Source: Desulfoscipio gibsoniae DSM 7213 (GTDB lineage Bacteria > Bacillota > Desulfotomaculia > Desulfotomaculales > Desulfallaceae). From it: 64,000 nt of DNA. Shown one piece after another: positions 1 to 8,526 of this stretch. Position 1 is the first letter of the stretch. Each line of letters begins with the position of its first letter. Both the position numbers and the translations under genes were made by a program. The notes beneath the pieces are model-generated. The model had not been told where the DNA came from and made no database searches. It saw nothing but the letters and a program-made list of their open reading frames with translations. The DNA lies in NCBI RefSeq assembly GCF_000233715.2, contig NC_021184.1, positions 62,001 to 126,000 of the forward strand, read 5' to 3'.

Positions 1-2
1 CC

Positions 3-1121
3 ATTGAAGCAGTAGCATCAACCGGGGGGATGATAATGCCTCCGATTATGGGCGCCGGTGCTTTTATTATGGCTGAGTTTACAGGCATACCGTACTGGGA
101 TATTGTTGTGGTTTCCATTATCCCGGCAGCTCTATATTACTTTTATTTGTATCTGATGGTTGATTTCCAAGCTCAAAACCTTGGCCTTAAAGGTCTACCC
201 AAAGAGGAGTTGCCGGATCCTAAAAAGATCTTCAAAGAAGGATGGTACTATATTGTCCCCATCGGTGTCATAATTTATATGCTGGTGGCGGGGTATTCCC
301 CTCCTATGGCGGCAGTTATAGGTTGCGTGCTTACCGTGGCATGCAGTTACCTGAATAAGAATACCCGAATGAGTCCTAAAGATATTTATAACGCGCTCAC
401 AAAAGCCGCAATATCATCTTTGATTGTGGGCTCAACGGTTGCCGCTATTGGTATTATCATTGGTGTCGTTTATTTAACAGGTCTCGGTCTTAAATTTACA
501 GACATTATTTTGTCACTATCAGGCGGTTTTTTGCCACTGGCAATTGTTTTTGTGGGTATTGCTTCGTATGCATTGGGAATGGGTGTTACCGCTACAACTT
601 CCTATATTATTTTAGGCGTTTTGGCAGCACCCGCCTTGCAAGAACTTGGCGTTGGATTGCTTGCCGCTCACTTAATCGTTTTTTGGGTTACCCAGATAGC
701 CAACATCAACCCGCCCGTTTGTTTGGCGGCCTTTGCAGCCGCTGCCATTGCCAAGGCTGAACCAATGAAAACAGGCATAACTGCTTTGATTTTTGCTCAA
801 CCATTATATATTATGCCCTTTATATTCGCCTACGTGCCGGCCATGTTACTGGAAGGAGAGATCGGCGTTATAATACGAGCTGTTTTGTCCGTCACTATCG
901 GGTTTTATTTTGCGGCCAGTTTCTTCCAGGCCTGGATGGTGCGTAAAGTGAGGTTCATTGAGCGCTTGCTTATAGCGGGAATTGCAGTAATGCTCTTATT
1001 GGCCCATCCTACTACCGACTATATCGGTTTTATCGCGGCTATTGTCATGTTTGTTTTCCTATTTATCACCAGGGATAAGACCTTTGGTAAAACAACAACT
1101 AGCAGTAAAGCAACAACTTAA
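3..1121 (+). CDS. TRAP transporter fused permease, C-terminal part (5' end outside window)
   Basis: The reading frame is open from the first bases of the window, so the N-terminal part is missing. About 370 residues remain. They are strongly hydrophobic with around ten predicted membrane segments, and begin at the TRAP large-subunit signature ASTGGMIMPPIMGAGAF. This family imports organic acids using an ion gradient together with a periplasmic-type binding protein. The later motifs ATTSYIILG and ANINPPVCLAAFAAAA, and the Lys/Thr-rich tail, fit the 4TM/12TM fused (DctQM-like) permease type. The next genes are fumarase and succinate dehydrogenase/fumarate reductase, so a C4-dicarboxylate is a reasonable substrate guess, but the sequence itself does not show specificity. 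Confidence 0.85.
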   Translation: MEAVASTGGMIMPPIMGAGAFIMAEFTGIPYWDIVVVSIIPAALYYFYLYLMVDFQAQNLGLKGLPKEELPDPKKIFKEGWYYIVPIGVIIYMLVAGYSPPMAAVIGCVLTVACSYLNKNTRMSPKDIYNALTKAAISSLIVGSTVAAIGIIIGVVYLTGLGLKFTDIILSLSGGFLPLAIVFVGIASYALGMGVTATTSYIILGVLAAPALQELGVGLLAAHLIVFWVTQIANINPPVCLAAFAAAAIAKAEPMKTGITALIFAQPLYIMPFIFAYVPAMLLEGEIGVIIRAVLSVTIGFYFAASFFQAWMVRKVRFIERLLIAGIAVMLLLAHPTTDYIGFIAAIVMFVFLFITRDKTFGKTTTSSKATT

Positions 1122-1210
1122 TTTATAAAGATTTAACTTTGTATTTAATTTTATCGTTACCTACTTAATTGCCTTATAAATAGGCATTCTTTGAAGGAGG
1201 CGGTATATCT

Positions 1211-1216
1211 ATGTAA
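1211..1216 (+). promoter_or_regulatory. start-stop codon pair (ATG TAA) behind a strong SD
   Basis: A good SD (AAGGAGG, ending at 1200) is followed about 10 bases later by ATG and immediately by TAA. This lies 55 bases before the real fumarase SD. It could be a one-codon leader or the remnant of a lost gene start; nothing further can be seen. Confidence 0.3.
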
Positions 1217-1270
1217 AATGGTCGTCAGCTGATTAGTTTAATGAATTAATTATATTTAGGAGGTGGACAA

Positions 1271-2173
1271 GTGTTGAAACAGCAAGTGGCAAATTCATTT
1301 TATAAGACAATTGAAGAAATATGTAAAGATCTATATATTAAAGCCTTAAAAGATTTGCCTTCGGACGTAAGGCAGGTTATGAAAGAAGCGTATGATAAAG
1401 AGGAAACAGAAACCGGTAAACAGGTATTGGCCACAATGTTGGAAAACATCGGTGTTGCTGATAAAAATGATCGCCTAATTTGTCAGGACACGGGCATCCC
1501 CATTTATTTTGTAAAGGTCGGAAATAAATTAAGCATTGATTTTGTAGAACTTGAGGCCGCAATAATAAAAGGCTGCCAAAGGGCGACCGTTGAGCACCCG
1601 TTGCGTTCCAGCGTAGTTTCACCCTTAAAACGGGAAAACAATCAAAATAGCTCGGGTTATCGCATACCAGCCATTCACTATGATGTGGTCCAGGATAATG
1701 CCAAGGTTGAAATATTAATGGTACCCAAAGGATCCGGTTCTGAAAATATGAGTTTCCTGAAAATGCTTATCCCTGCCGAAGGTGTTAGAGGGGTTAAGAG
1801 GTTTATACTGGAAACTATTGCCAAAAATGTTGGGGCCAATCCCTGCCCTCCGTATGTGGTAGGTATTGGTTTAGGCGGTACTGCGGACCTGTGCATGAAG
1901 TTAGCTAAAATTGCTGCAGTCACACGTCCAATTGGTTCCCGAAATCCCGATCCTGAAATGGCCGCGTTTGAGGAAGAAATGTTTAAAGCCATTAATGAAT
2001 TGGGGATAGGACCTATGGGTTTGGGTGGCGTTAATACTGCAATTGACGTACATGTGGAACATGCTTATACGCACATTACCCAGAACCCGGTGGCTATCAA
2101 TATTCAATGTTGGCCTGCCCGTCGTGCCAGGGCGGTCATTAGTGCAGATAGTAGTTACCAAGTCGGTTACTAG
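1271..2173 (+). CDS. fumA: fumarate hydratase, class I, alpha subunit
   Basis: This is the alpha chain of the oxygen-sensitive [4Fe-4S] fumarase, which interconverts fumarate and malate in the cytoplasm. It is 300 residues long, the usual size for the split two-subunit form. Likely cluster cysteines lie in CQDTGIP, ANPCPPYVVG and NIQCWPARRA, and GIGLGGTAD is a further family block. The GTG start at 1271 sits behind AGGAGGTGG (1258-1266). The beta subunit follows after 15 bases, and the sdh genes follow that, forming one C4-dicarboxylate module. The last codons resemble the usual alpha-subunit end, so the chain appears complete. Confidence 0.93.
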   Translation: MLKQQVANSFYKTIEEICKDLYIKALKDLPSDVRQVMKEAYDKEETETGKQVLATMLENIGVADKNDRLICQDTGIPIYFVKVGNKLSIDFVELEAAIIKGCQRATVEHPLRSSVVSPLKRENNQNSSGYRIPAIHYDVVQDNAKVEILMVPKGSGSENMSFLKMLIPAEGVRGVKRFILETIAKNVGANPCPPYVVGIGLGGTADLCMKLAKIAAVTRPIGSRNPDPEMAAFEEEMFKAINELGIGPMGLGGVNTAIDVHVEHAYTHITQNPVAINIQCWPARRARAVISADSSYQVGY

Positions 2174-2188
2174 AAGGGGGGGTAAATA

Positions 2189-2779
2189 ATGGCTGAGTAT
2201 ACTCTAAAGACTCCATTAACCGAAGAAGACGTAAGAAAGCTTAAAGTTGGGGATAAGGTAACATTAGAAGGTGTTATTTTCGGTATCAGAGATGCGAATT
2301 TAATTCGTATGTTTGACGGTAAAGTTCCTGCACCGACAGATTTAACCGGGGCGGCATGTATTCATACAGCCCCAAACGTTCGTAAAATTGGTGAAGGTAA
2401 ATACGAACCCGTTTGTATTGGGACAACAACTAGCAGTCGTATGGATAGGTTTACTCCGGGACTTATGGAACAATACGGAGTGCGTGCTGTTATTGGCAAG
2501 GCTGGCATGATGGAAGCAAGTATGGAGGCCATGAAAAAACACGGCGGTTGCTATCTGGCAATCGTTGGTGGAGCGGCTGCATGGGAAACCGATAAGATAT
2601 TGGAAATCGAAGATGTGTGGTGGGAGGACCTGATGCCTGAGGCTATCTGGAAATTTAAGGTAAATAATTTCGGACCGCTTATAGTGGCAATGGACTCTTA
2701 CGGTAACAATTTATATTTTGATGTTAAGGCGAAAGCAGTTTCAAAGTTAGAGGAAATATATAAGAAAATTGGTGCTTAA
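2189..2779 (+). CDS. fumB: fumarate hydratase, class I, beta subunit
   Basis: This is the partner of the upstream alpha chain. It matches the C-terminal swivelling domain of class I fumarases and the related tartrate dehydratases. Its 196 residues are normal for the family. Recognisable blocks are GTTTSSRMDRFTP, GKAGM and HGGCYLAIVGGAAA. The ATG at 2189 follows GAAGGGGGGG. Residues for tartrate versus fumarate cannot be distinguished with confidence, but the neighbouring succinate dehydrogenase genes favour fumarate. Confidence 0.92.
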   Translation: MAEYTLKTPLTEEDVRKLKVGDKVTLEGVIFGIRDANLIRMFDGKVPAPTDLTGAACIHTAPNVRKIGEGKYEPVCIGTTTSSRMDRFTPGLMEQYGVRAVIGKAGMMEASMEAMKKHGGCYLAIVGGAAAWETDKILEIEDVWWEDLMPEAIWKFKVNNFGPLIVAMDSYGNNLYFDVKAKAVSKLEEIYKKIGA

Positions 2780-2852
2780 TAATACTGCAAGTCCGTGGTC
2801 ATTAATGTCCACGGACTTGAAACAGTGCAACAATTTTCAAGGAGGGAAAATG

Positions 2853-3242
2853 ATGTCAAAACAGGGTATAGCAACCTACCACAGATATGTGAACCGCAGT
2901 CAGGTTTGGAGTGCAGTGGGGATGTGGGCATGGTTGCTACATCGTATAACTGGCATTGGCCTTTTACTATATATAATGATTCATGTTACAACCATGGCTA
3001 CTTCATTAATAAGTGGGGCTGAAACATTCAATACTACCCTGTCTTATCTAATGAGTAACACTATACTCCATTACGCGGAACTCCTGTTAGTGGGGGCGGT
3101 TATATATCACGGATTAAACGGCATTCGTCTTTTGTTATTTGATATTGGGATCGGCTTTAGCAGACAAAAGGAAATATTTTGGGTGACCATGGTTATCGGT
3201 GCTGCAATATGGATTTATGTTATATTCCTGAAACTTTCCTAA
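2853..3242 (+). CDS. sdhC: succinate dehydrogenase/fumarate reductase cytochrome b anchor (SdhC)
   Basis: This is a membrane anchor of about 130 residues with three hydrophobic segments. The motif WLLHRITGIGLLLYIMIHV is typical of SdhC, and its histidines are candidate haem ligands; HYAELLLVGAVIYHGLNG supplies another. The open frame runs from 2769, but the SD GGAGGG at 2841-2846 places translation at ATG 2850 or 2853; 2853 has the better spacing. A second small anchor gene follows, so this is the two-anchor form rather than the single five-helix SdhC common in Firmicutes. Confidence 0.85.
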   Translation: MSKQGIATYHRYVNRSQVWSAVGMWAWLLHRITGIGLLLYIMIHVTTMATSLISGAETFNTTLSYLMSNTILHYAELLLVGAVIYHGLNGIRLLLFDIGIGFSRQKEIFWVTMVIGAAIWIYVIFLKLS

Positions 3243-3269
3243 GAATAATAATGGGGGAAGGTGTGTTTT

Positions 3270-3596
3270 ATGAATGCTTGGGTTTGGTTACTTCAGAGAA
3301 TTAGCGCTGCTTTATTGTTGATTATTTTAGGTTTGCACGTATGGCTGATATACGTTACAAACCCTGTAGAAGTAATTAGTTTTGATGAAGCTAAAGGCAG
3401 ATTGACATCAGCTTCCTATATTGTGCTTTATGCCCTGCTGCTTTTATTTGGGCTGTTTCATGCCTTTAACGGATTATATGCAGTTATGGTTGATATGGGA
3501 CTTAAGGCACGGCTAATAACTATTTGCATATTATTGGTTGTTGGGTTGGCTCTTTTAGTGTCAGGGATGTATTCGGTCCTGCAATATATTATATAA
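3270..3596 (+). CDS. sdhD: succinate dehydrogenase/fumarate reductase second membrane anchor (SdhD-like)
   Basis: This protein has about 108 residues and three hydrophobic helices. The motif WLLQRISAALLLIILGLHVW resembles the first helix of SdhC and suggests quinone-site and haem-ligand positions. The helix FGLFHAFNGLYAVMVD matches the SdhD/FrdD pattern. ATG 3270 follows GGGGGAAGG; an in-frame GTG at 3261 lies inside that SD and is rejected. The gene sits between sdhC and the iron-sulfur subunit with a gap of about 20 bases on each side, which supports a four-subunit complex. Confidence 0.8.
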   Translation: MNAWVWLLQRISAALLLIILGLHVWLIYVTNPVEVISFDEAKGRLTSASYIVLYALLLLFGLFHAFNGLYAVMVDMGLKARLITICILLVVGLALLVSGMYSVLQYII

Positions 3597-3613
3597 GCTA
3601 GGAGGCGAGTTGA

Positions 3614-4339
3614 TTGTCTTCACAAGAAATAACTGCCAAGATATTTCGTTATGATCCAGAGGTCGACGCGGAGCCCAGGTTTGATACTTTTAAAGTGCCG
3701 GTCATAAAGAATATGGCGGTTCTTGATGTGGTCATGCATGTGCAAAATTATATTGATAAAACTTTGGCTTTCCGTTGTTCCTGTCGGATAGGTATGTGTG
3801 GTTCATGTGCGATGTATATCAACGGAAGGCCCAGGTTGGCATGTCGAACCCAGGTATCGAGCCTTGGTTCCTCGGAAATAACTATCATGCCGCTTCCCAA
3901 TTTACCCATCATTAGAGATTTGGCAACGAATATGGAACCATTTTTTGAGAAGTGGAAACAAATTAAGCCTTATTTCGTTAATAATCCGGATGCAAAAGAA
4001 CCAGCAGTAATTAGGCCGGACTCAGACGAAAGGGAAAATATAGACGCAATGCTTGACTGCATTACATGTGGTTGCTGTTACGGCGCTTGTTCAATGGTTG
4101 CCACAAACGAGGAATACCTTGGACCCGCCGCTCTTAACAGGGCTTATACCCTTATCGCGGATAAGCGCGATATAATCAGAGTGGAAAGATTAAAAGTAGT
4201 GGGGCATTCCTATGGGGTGTGGAGATGTCACGACCAATTTAACTGTGCGGAAGTGTGTCCTAAAGGACTGATTCCCACCCAGTCTATACAGCAGTTGAAA
4301 AAGCGTTGTGTAATGAAGAAGTTTGGAATCTTTAAATGA
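3614..4339 (+). CDS. sdhB: succinate dehydrogenase/fumarate reductase iron-sulfur subunit
   Basis: This is the electron-transfer subunit linking the flavoprotein to the membrane anchors. Of its 241 residues, the N-terminal plant-type ferredoxin fold has cysteines at about 55, 57, 62, 65 and 77 (CSCRIGMCGSC and ACRTQ). The C-terminal domain carries CITCGCCYGAC (about 149-159) and CHDQFNCAEVCPKG (about 205-218) for the 4Fe-4S and 3Fe-4S centres. The TTG start at 3614 lies behind AGGAGGCGAG. The gene order sdhC-sdhD-sdhB-sdhA is consistent with one operon. Confidence 0.92.
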   Translation: MSSQEITAKIFRYDPEVDAEPRFDTFKVPVIKNMAVLDVVMHVQNYIDKTLAFRCSCRIGMCGSCAMYINGRPRLACRTQVSSLGSSEITIMPLPNLPIIRDLATNMEPFFEKWKQIKPYFVNNPDAKEPAVIRPDSDERENIDAMLDCITCGCCYGACSMVATNEEYLGPAALNRAYTLIADKRDIIRVERLKVVGHSYGVWRCHDQFNCAEVCPKGLIPTQSIQQLKKRCVMKKFGIFK

Positions 4340-4385
4340 GCATATTCTGAAGCTATAAAAAACTCTGCGAGGAGTGTGTTTTTTT

Positions 4386-6119
4386 GTGGAAGAAATAAAA
4401 ACTGATGTATTAATCGTGGGAAGTGGCGGAGCTGGTTTATTTGCAGCGTTACACGTTTATGATAACAACCCTAGCTTAAATGTCGTCTTGGCGACCAAGG
4501 GACTAATAGGAAAATGTGGATGCAGTCGTATGGTACAAGGTGGCTTAAACGTAGTGCTTAACCCTGATGATTCTGTTAAGAAGCACTTCTTGGACACAAT
4601 TAAGGGTGGTGGGTACGTTAATAACCAGGATCTGGCCTGGACGCTGGTAAATGATGCACCTGCAACAGTACACGAGCTGGACATTAAAGTTGGTTGTTTT
4701 TGGGACAGAGCCGAAGATGGGAAAATACACCAGAAGGCATTTGCCGGCCAGTCCTTTGACAGGACAGTTCACGTTGCTGACCTAAGTGGTATTCAAATTA
4801 TAGCCCGTTTAACGGATCAGATTTTTCGAAGAGAAGATAAAATTAAAGTGCTGGAAGAAACACGTGCCCTGGATCTGTTAACCACAGAGGAAGGAGACCG
4901 TGTGGTAGGCGCAGTGATGGCTAATATCAGAACCGGGGAAATATTTGTTGTAAATGCCAAGGTTGTTGTGGTAGCTACTGGCGGAGCGGCTTCAATGTAT
5001 AAAATATCCGCCCCCTCTTTTGATAAAACCGGCGATGGTATGGCTATGTGTTTCCGTGCTATGGCAGAATTTGTGGATATGGAGATGTTGCAGTTCCACC
5101 CTACAGGTTTGCTGGCAGGTCAATCCAGGCTTAGTGGAAGCGTGTTGGAGGAAGGTTTGAGGGGTGCAGGCGGTTATATGATTAATGGTTTAGGTGAAAG
5201 ATATATGGAACGATACGACCCCGAACGCATGGAACGCTCCACACGTGACCGCGTTGCCCGGGCGGGTTACATGGAGATTATGGCCGGACGTGGAACTGAA
5301 AATGGTGGTGTAATGATTGATATGAGGCATCTTGGGGCCGAATTTGTAGAGAAAAAATTCCCCGGCATGTGCGAGCGCGTTCATGATATTGGTAAAGATT
5401 TGGCAAGGGAACCTGTAGAGGTTAGCCCAACAGCGCACTTTCAAATGGGCGGTGTAAAAATTGATATTCATTGCCAGTCAAATTTAAAAGGTTTGCTGGT
5501 GGCCGGGGAGGACTCGGGTGGTGTGCATGGTGCAAACCGATTGGGGGGGAATGGCATATGTGAATCAACCGTATTTGGCCGTAGGGCGGGAGATGCTGCA
5601 GCGGCCTTGGCCGAACAAGAACATTTACGTCCATACAGGCAGGAACAATTGGAAGAAATAAGACAGCGTTGGCTTAAATATTATAAGCGCACCAGTGGTG
5701 TCGATATATACACGATCAGGGATGAAATAAAGACTTTGATGTGGGAAAAAGTTGGCGTGGTACGCGATGGTAAAAAACTTGAGGAAGCGATAAGCCGGTT
5801 AGACGAGTTGTTGGAAATGGCGGGTATCGCCTATGTTTACAACAGAACCCTTAGCAGTTACAATATGGAATGGAATGATATAATAAACGTTACTAATTGG
5901 ATTACTGTAGCTCGTATGGTGGCTAGTGCAGCCCTGCTAAGAACGGAAAGCCGCGGATCTCATTATAGATCTGATTATGCATCAACAGATAATGATAAAT
6001 GGTTGGTCAATATACACCAAAAAAATAAGGGTCAAATGGAAATAGAACAATATACTAAGCCTATTAATGCACCGCGTTTTTCCGTCGAGGATATAAGAAA
6101 AGTAAATCCACAGTACTAG
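4386..6119 (+). CDS. sdhA: succinate dehydrogenase/fumarate reductase flavoprotein subunit
   Basis: This is the FAD-containing catalytic subunit that interconverts succinate and fumarate. It has about 577 residues. The dinucleotide-binding motif VGSGGAG is near the N terminus, followed by the dicarboxylate site HPTGLLAG and the catalytic-arginine region RSTRDRVARA, with HFQMGG near residue 355 and GGNGICESTVFGRRAG towards the end. The position that carries the covalent FAD histidine in E. coli SdhA is here a cysteine, in GKCGCSRMVQGG. The start is uncertain: GTG 4374 overlaps the SD AGGAG, so GTG 4386 is preferred because it gives the usual short N terminus. Direction of catalysis cannot be read from sequence. 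Confidence 0.92.
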   Translation: MEEIKTDVLIVGSGGAGLFAALHVYDNNPSLNVVLATKGLIGKCGCSRMVQGGLNVVLNPDDSVKKHFLDTIKGGGYVNNQDLAWTLVNDAPATVHELDIKVGCFWDRAEDGKIHQKAFAGQSFDRTVHVADLSGIQIIARLTDQIFRREDKIKVLEETRALDLLTTEEGDRVVGAVMANIRTGEIFVVNAKVVVVATGGAASMYKISAPSFDKTGDGMAMCFRAMAEFVDMEMLQFHPTGLLAGQSRLSGSVLEEGLRGAGGYMINGLGERYMERYDPERMERSTRDRVARAGYMEIMAGRGTENGGVMIDMRHLGAEFVEKKFPGMCERVHDIGKDLAREPVEVSPTAHFQMGGVKIDIHCQSNLKGLLVAGEDSGGVHGANRLGGNGICESTVFGRRAGDAAAALAEQEHLRPYRQEQLEEIRQRWLKYYKRTSGVDIYTIRDEIKTLMWEKVGVVRDGKKLEEAISRLDELLEMAGIAYVYNRTLSSYNMEWNDIINVTNWITVARMVASAALLRTESRGSHYRSDYASTDNDKWLVNIHQKNKGQMEIEQYTKPINAPRFSVEDIRKVNPQY

Positions 6120-6148
6120 AATCGCAATTTAAAAATAGTTACCATAAT

Positions 6149-6208
6149 GGCGTATTTCCATGTGGGACTTATTTTTGGTAAACTTATATGGAAGTACGCC
6201 AATTTTTA
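6149..6208 (+). terminator. imperfect hairpin after sdhA
   Basis: Arms of 13 bases at 6149-6161 and 6188-6200 pair with a single G-T wobble. The loop is long (26 bases) and AATTTTT follows. It may terminate the sdh transcript or act as an operator for the regulator gene just downstream. Confidence 0.45.
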
Positions 6209-6270
6209 AAATACCTATTTTTTAAAACATATTGGAGGGATAAGATATTAAATTAGGTTATTTTCATCCC

Positions 6271-6972
6271 GTGGTTACCGAAAAAACAAGTAGAGCTCAA
6301 AGAATTGTAGATCAAATTCGCGATCTTATAGCGAGCGGGAAATTGCAAACAGGTGATAAACTGCCACCTGAACGGGAACTGGCGGACATCTTTAATGTAA
6401 GTCGTACTTCTGTTAGGGAAGCAATTCGAATTTTAGAAACCATGGGTTTAGTTGAGATTAAAAAAGGACACGGTGTTTTTGCGAAAAAAGCTACCCTTGA
6501 TTCTGTTCTCAGTAATGCGGCGGATGCCCTTGTTTTAAGTAATAAAGAAATGAAGCAGCTATTCGAAATAAGAAAGGTGCTTGAAACTCAAGCCGCAGCT
6601 TGGGCTGCCGAAAGGGCAAGTGAAACAGAGATCGAGGAAATAAAGACAATAATTAAAGAGGTAAAATTTTTAAATAAGCAAAAACTTGATATAGCTGTTG
6701 CAAATCAATATGATAAAAAGTTTCATGCAGCAGTTATAGAAGCTTCACGTAACGATGTCTTGGTTAAAATAATGTCGGGTTTATTTGATACTTTAGATAA
6801 GGCTCGCGTTAAGACCGCGATAATTCCAGGTCGAGCGTTAATGTCAATTAATGATCATGAAGCAATATCTAGCGCCATATGTGAACGAAACCCCCAAAAG
6901 GCTAAACAGGCCATGTACGATCATATAGAAAGCGTTGAAAAAACAATGGAAAATCAAGGTAATACGGATTAA
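6271..6972 (+). CDS. GntR-family regulator of the FadR/FCD type
   Basis: This is a DNA-binding regulator, 233 residues from the GTG at 6271. The N-terminal winged helix-turn-helix contains the classic PPERELADIFNVSRTSVREA block and is followed by an FCD ligand domain rich in helices. Such regulators usually sense organic acids and control neighbouring catabolic genes, so the sdh/fum genes and the downstream UxaA-like gene are candidate targets. The GTG at 6271 has no SD. A good SD (TTGGAGGGA) ends at 6240, and the codon at the right distance is ATT 6247 in the same frame, so translation may really begin there with the additional residues KLGYFHP. Confidence 0.85.
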   Translation: MVTEKTSRAQRIVDQIRDLIASGKLQTGDKLPPERELADIFNVSRTSVREAIRILETMGLVEIKKGHGVFAKKATLDSVLSNAADALVLSNKEMKQLFEIRKVLETQAAAWAAERASETEIEEIKTIIKEVKFLNKQKLDIAVANQYDKKFHAAVIEASRNDVLVKIMSGLFDTLDKARVKTAIIPGRALMSINDHEAISSAICERNPQKAKQAMYDHIESVEKTMENQGNTD

Positions 6973-7005
6973 TAAAAACCAAATTCGTGAGGGTGTGGTC
7001 AAGCT

Positions 7006-7923
7006 GTGAATTTTTTGGGTTATATCAGACCTGACGGTAATATTGGTGTCAGGAATAAAATATTAATTATATCTACTGATTTTAAAACAGATAGAATATG
7101 CATAAATGTTGCGGGTATTATTTTAAATGCTGTTCCGGTTGTAAGCGGTCCTACTATGGGGCAACTTTATGGCGATTATCTGGTAACAATGATTAAAAAC
7201 CCAAACACAGCTGGTGCCGTGGTATTGGGTTCGGGTTCCTGTGATATTGTTGAAAAACTGGTTAAAATCATGGCTGAAATTGGCAAACCGGTTGTGGTAA
7301 TAAATATAAGCGAATCCGGGGGGATAATTGATTCTACCACTAAAGCCTGCCGAGAAGCTATGCTTCTGGTAAGGGAAGTCAGTACCTTCCGGCGCCAGTC
7401 TGTATTTTTGTCAAGGTTGATATTGGGATTGGTGTATGAGGAAAATGAGAAAAACTCTAAAATGGAAGACCTGCTATATTATTTCATTGAGCATGTTATA
7501 AAAAATAACGGCCGTATTATTACAGCAAAAAGAGTAACAAATAAACAGAATAAAATCAATAACTACCCTGTAGTGAAAAAATTAGAAGCCGGTGATAATA
7601 TTGTTGATAAACAGGGTGGTCTATATGAAATTAATTATTCGGGTAATCAATATAAAGATTTGTTGAATTTTGCCTCAAAAGGGGCTCAACTTGTAATTTC
7701 GTTATCTGACCGCTCACATCCGGCTGCTCACTCTTTAGTACCGATTGTTAATATAACAGCTGATAAAGAGCTTTATAATTACTTGCAAGATGAAATAGAG
7801 ATGAATTTATCTGAGCTTGACTATCAGAAATATGATATTAAGGATTATAGTTTATTAATTTTAAATGAAGTTATTGCTAGCGCTTCCGGTAAATTGACTA
7901 AGGGTGAAATATTCAAAATCTGA
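7006..7923 (+). CDS. degenerate UxaA/altronate-dehydratase-like protein
   Basis: This 305-residue protein begins with the UxaA-family C-domain signature FLGYIRPDGNIGVRNKIL. Family members normally continue with conserved cysteine/histidine metal-binding blocks. Here those positions read SGPTMGQLYG and LGSGSCDIVE, so the usual metal site appears mostly lost. The family's separate N-terminal SAF domain is not fused to it. The last 120 residues are low in recognisable motifs and the gene is AT-rich. It follows the FadR-type regulator by 33 bases and may be its partner or target. A dehydratase activity should not be assumed. Confidence 0.6.
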   Translation: MNFLGYIRPDGNIGVRNKILIISTDFKTDRICINVAGIILNAVPVVSGPTMGQLYGDYLVTMIKNPNTAGAVVLGSGSCDIVEKLVKIMAEIGKPVVVINISESGGIIDSTTKACREAMLLVREVSTFRRQSVFLSRLILGLVYEENEKNSKMEDLLYYFIEHVIKNNGRIITAKRVTNKQNKINNYPVVKKLEAGDNIVDKQGGLYEINYSGNQYKDLLNFASKGAQLVISLSDRSHPAAHSLVPIVNITADKELYNYLQDEIEMNLSELDYQKYDIKDYSLLILNEVIASASGKLTKGEIFKI

Positions 7924-8100
7924 TCAGCAGTACCTGGGATTATTAATTTTTACCGAAATCACACATAATAAGTTAGAACTGGAAAAAGGTGGTTGTTAAA
8001 CTAACCATAAAAAATATATATTGCTGCTTCCCTAAGTTAATTTTATACATTTTTTCCATCATTACCCCATATATCATTTTATAAGTGATTGGGGGTGTAA

Positions 8101-8367
8101 ATGATGGAATGGCAGCTGGCGGTTATAGTCTTGGCGGTGCTGGCTGGCTTGTATATTGCAAATACTTTCATGTACAGGCCGCTGCGCCGGTTATTGAGCC
8201 TGGCCGTATGCCTGGTTACGGGTACGGTGCTGATAACGCTACTGAACTGGTGCTTGGTTTTTTTTAACATGCATGTGGCCTTCAACCTTTTTACCGTGCT
8301 GGTGGCGGGCATTTTACACTTGCCGGGCCTGGTGATGCTGGTGGTGCTGAGCCACTGGTTTGTTTAG
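8101..8367 (+). CDS. bofA: BofA-family pro-sigma-K processing inhibitor
   Basis: This is a small membrane protein of 88 residues with two or three hydrophobic segments. The C-terminal block NLFTVLVAGILHLPGLVML matches the end of B. subtilis BofA (NLVTTAISGILGIPG). BofA holds the SpoIVFB protease inactive in the outer forespore membrane until engulfment is complete. A GGGGGTG SD precedes a double ATG at 8101/8104. The gene is single, with its own upstream region and a separate promoter for the next genes. Confidence 0.85.
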   Translation: MMEWQLAVIVLAVLAGLYIANTFMYRPLRRLLSLAVCLVTGTVLITLLNWCLVFFNMHVAFNLFTVLVAGILHLPGLVMLVVLSHWFV

Positions 8368-8412
8368 AAAATACGGTATGCAGTATAAAAATTCTTTAAT
8401 ATAGCTAATTTC

Positions 8413-8441
8413 TTGACGGGTTAATATTGTTGCAATATACT
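8413..8441 (+). promoter_or_regulatory. sigma-A-type promoter upstream of the P-loop ATPase/kor genes
   Basis: TTGACG (8413-8418) and TATACT (8436-8441) are separated by exactly 17 bases, in AT-rich DNA about 90 bases before the next gene. Confidence 0.7.
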
Positions 8442-8526
8442 AAAAACAGTGTTAAAAAAATCATAAAAAGCTTCTAGATTATTTAAACTATAACACAAGA
8501 TACTAAAATTATTAAATTTCGCGGGG

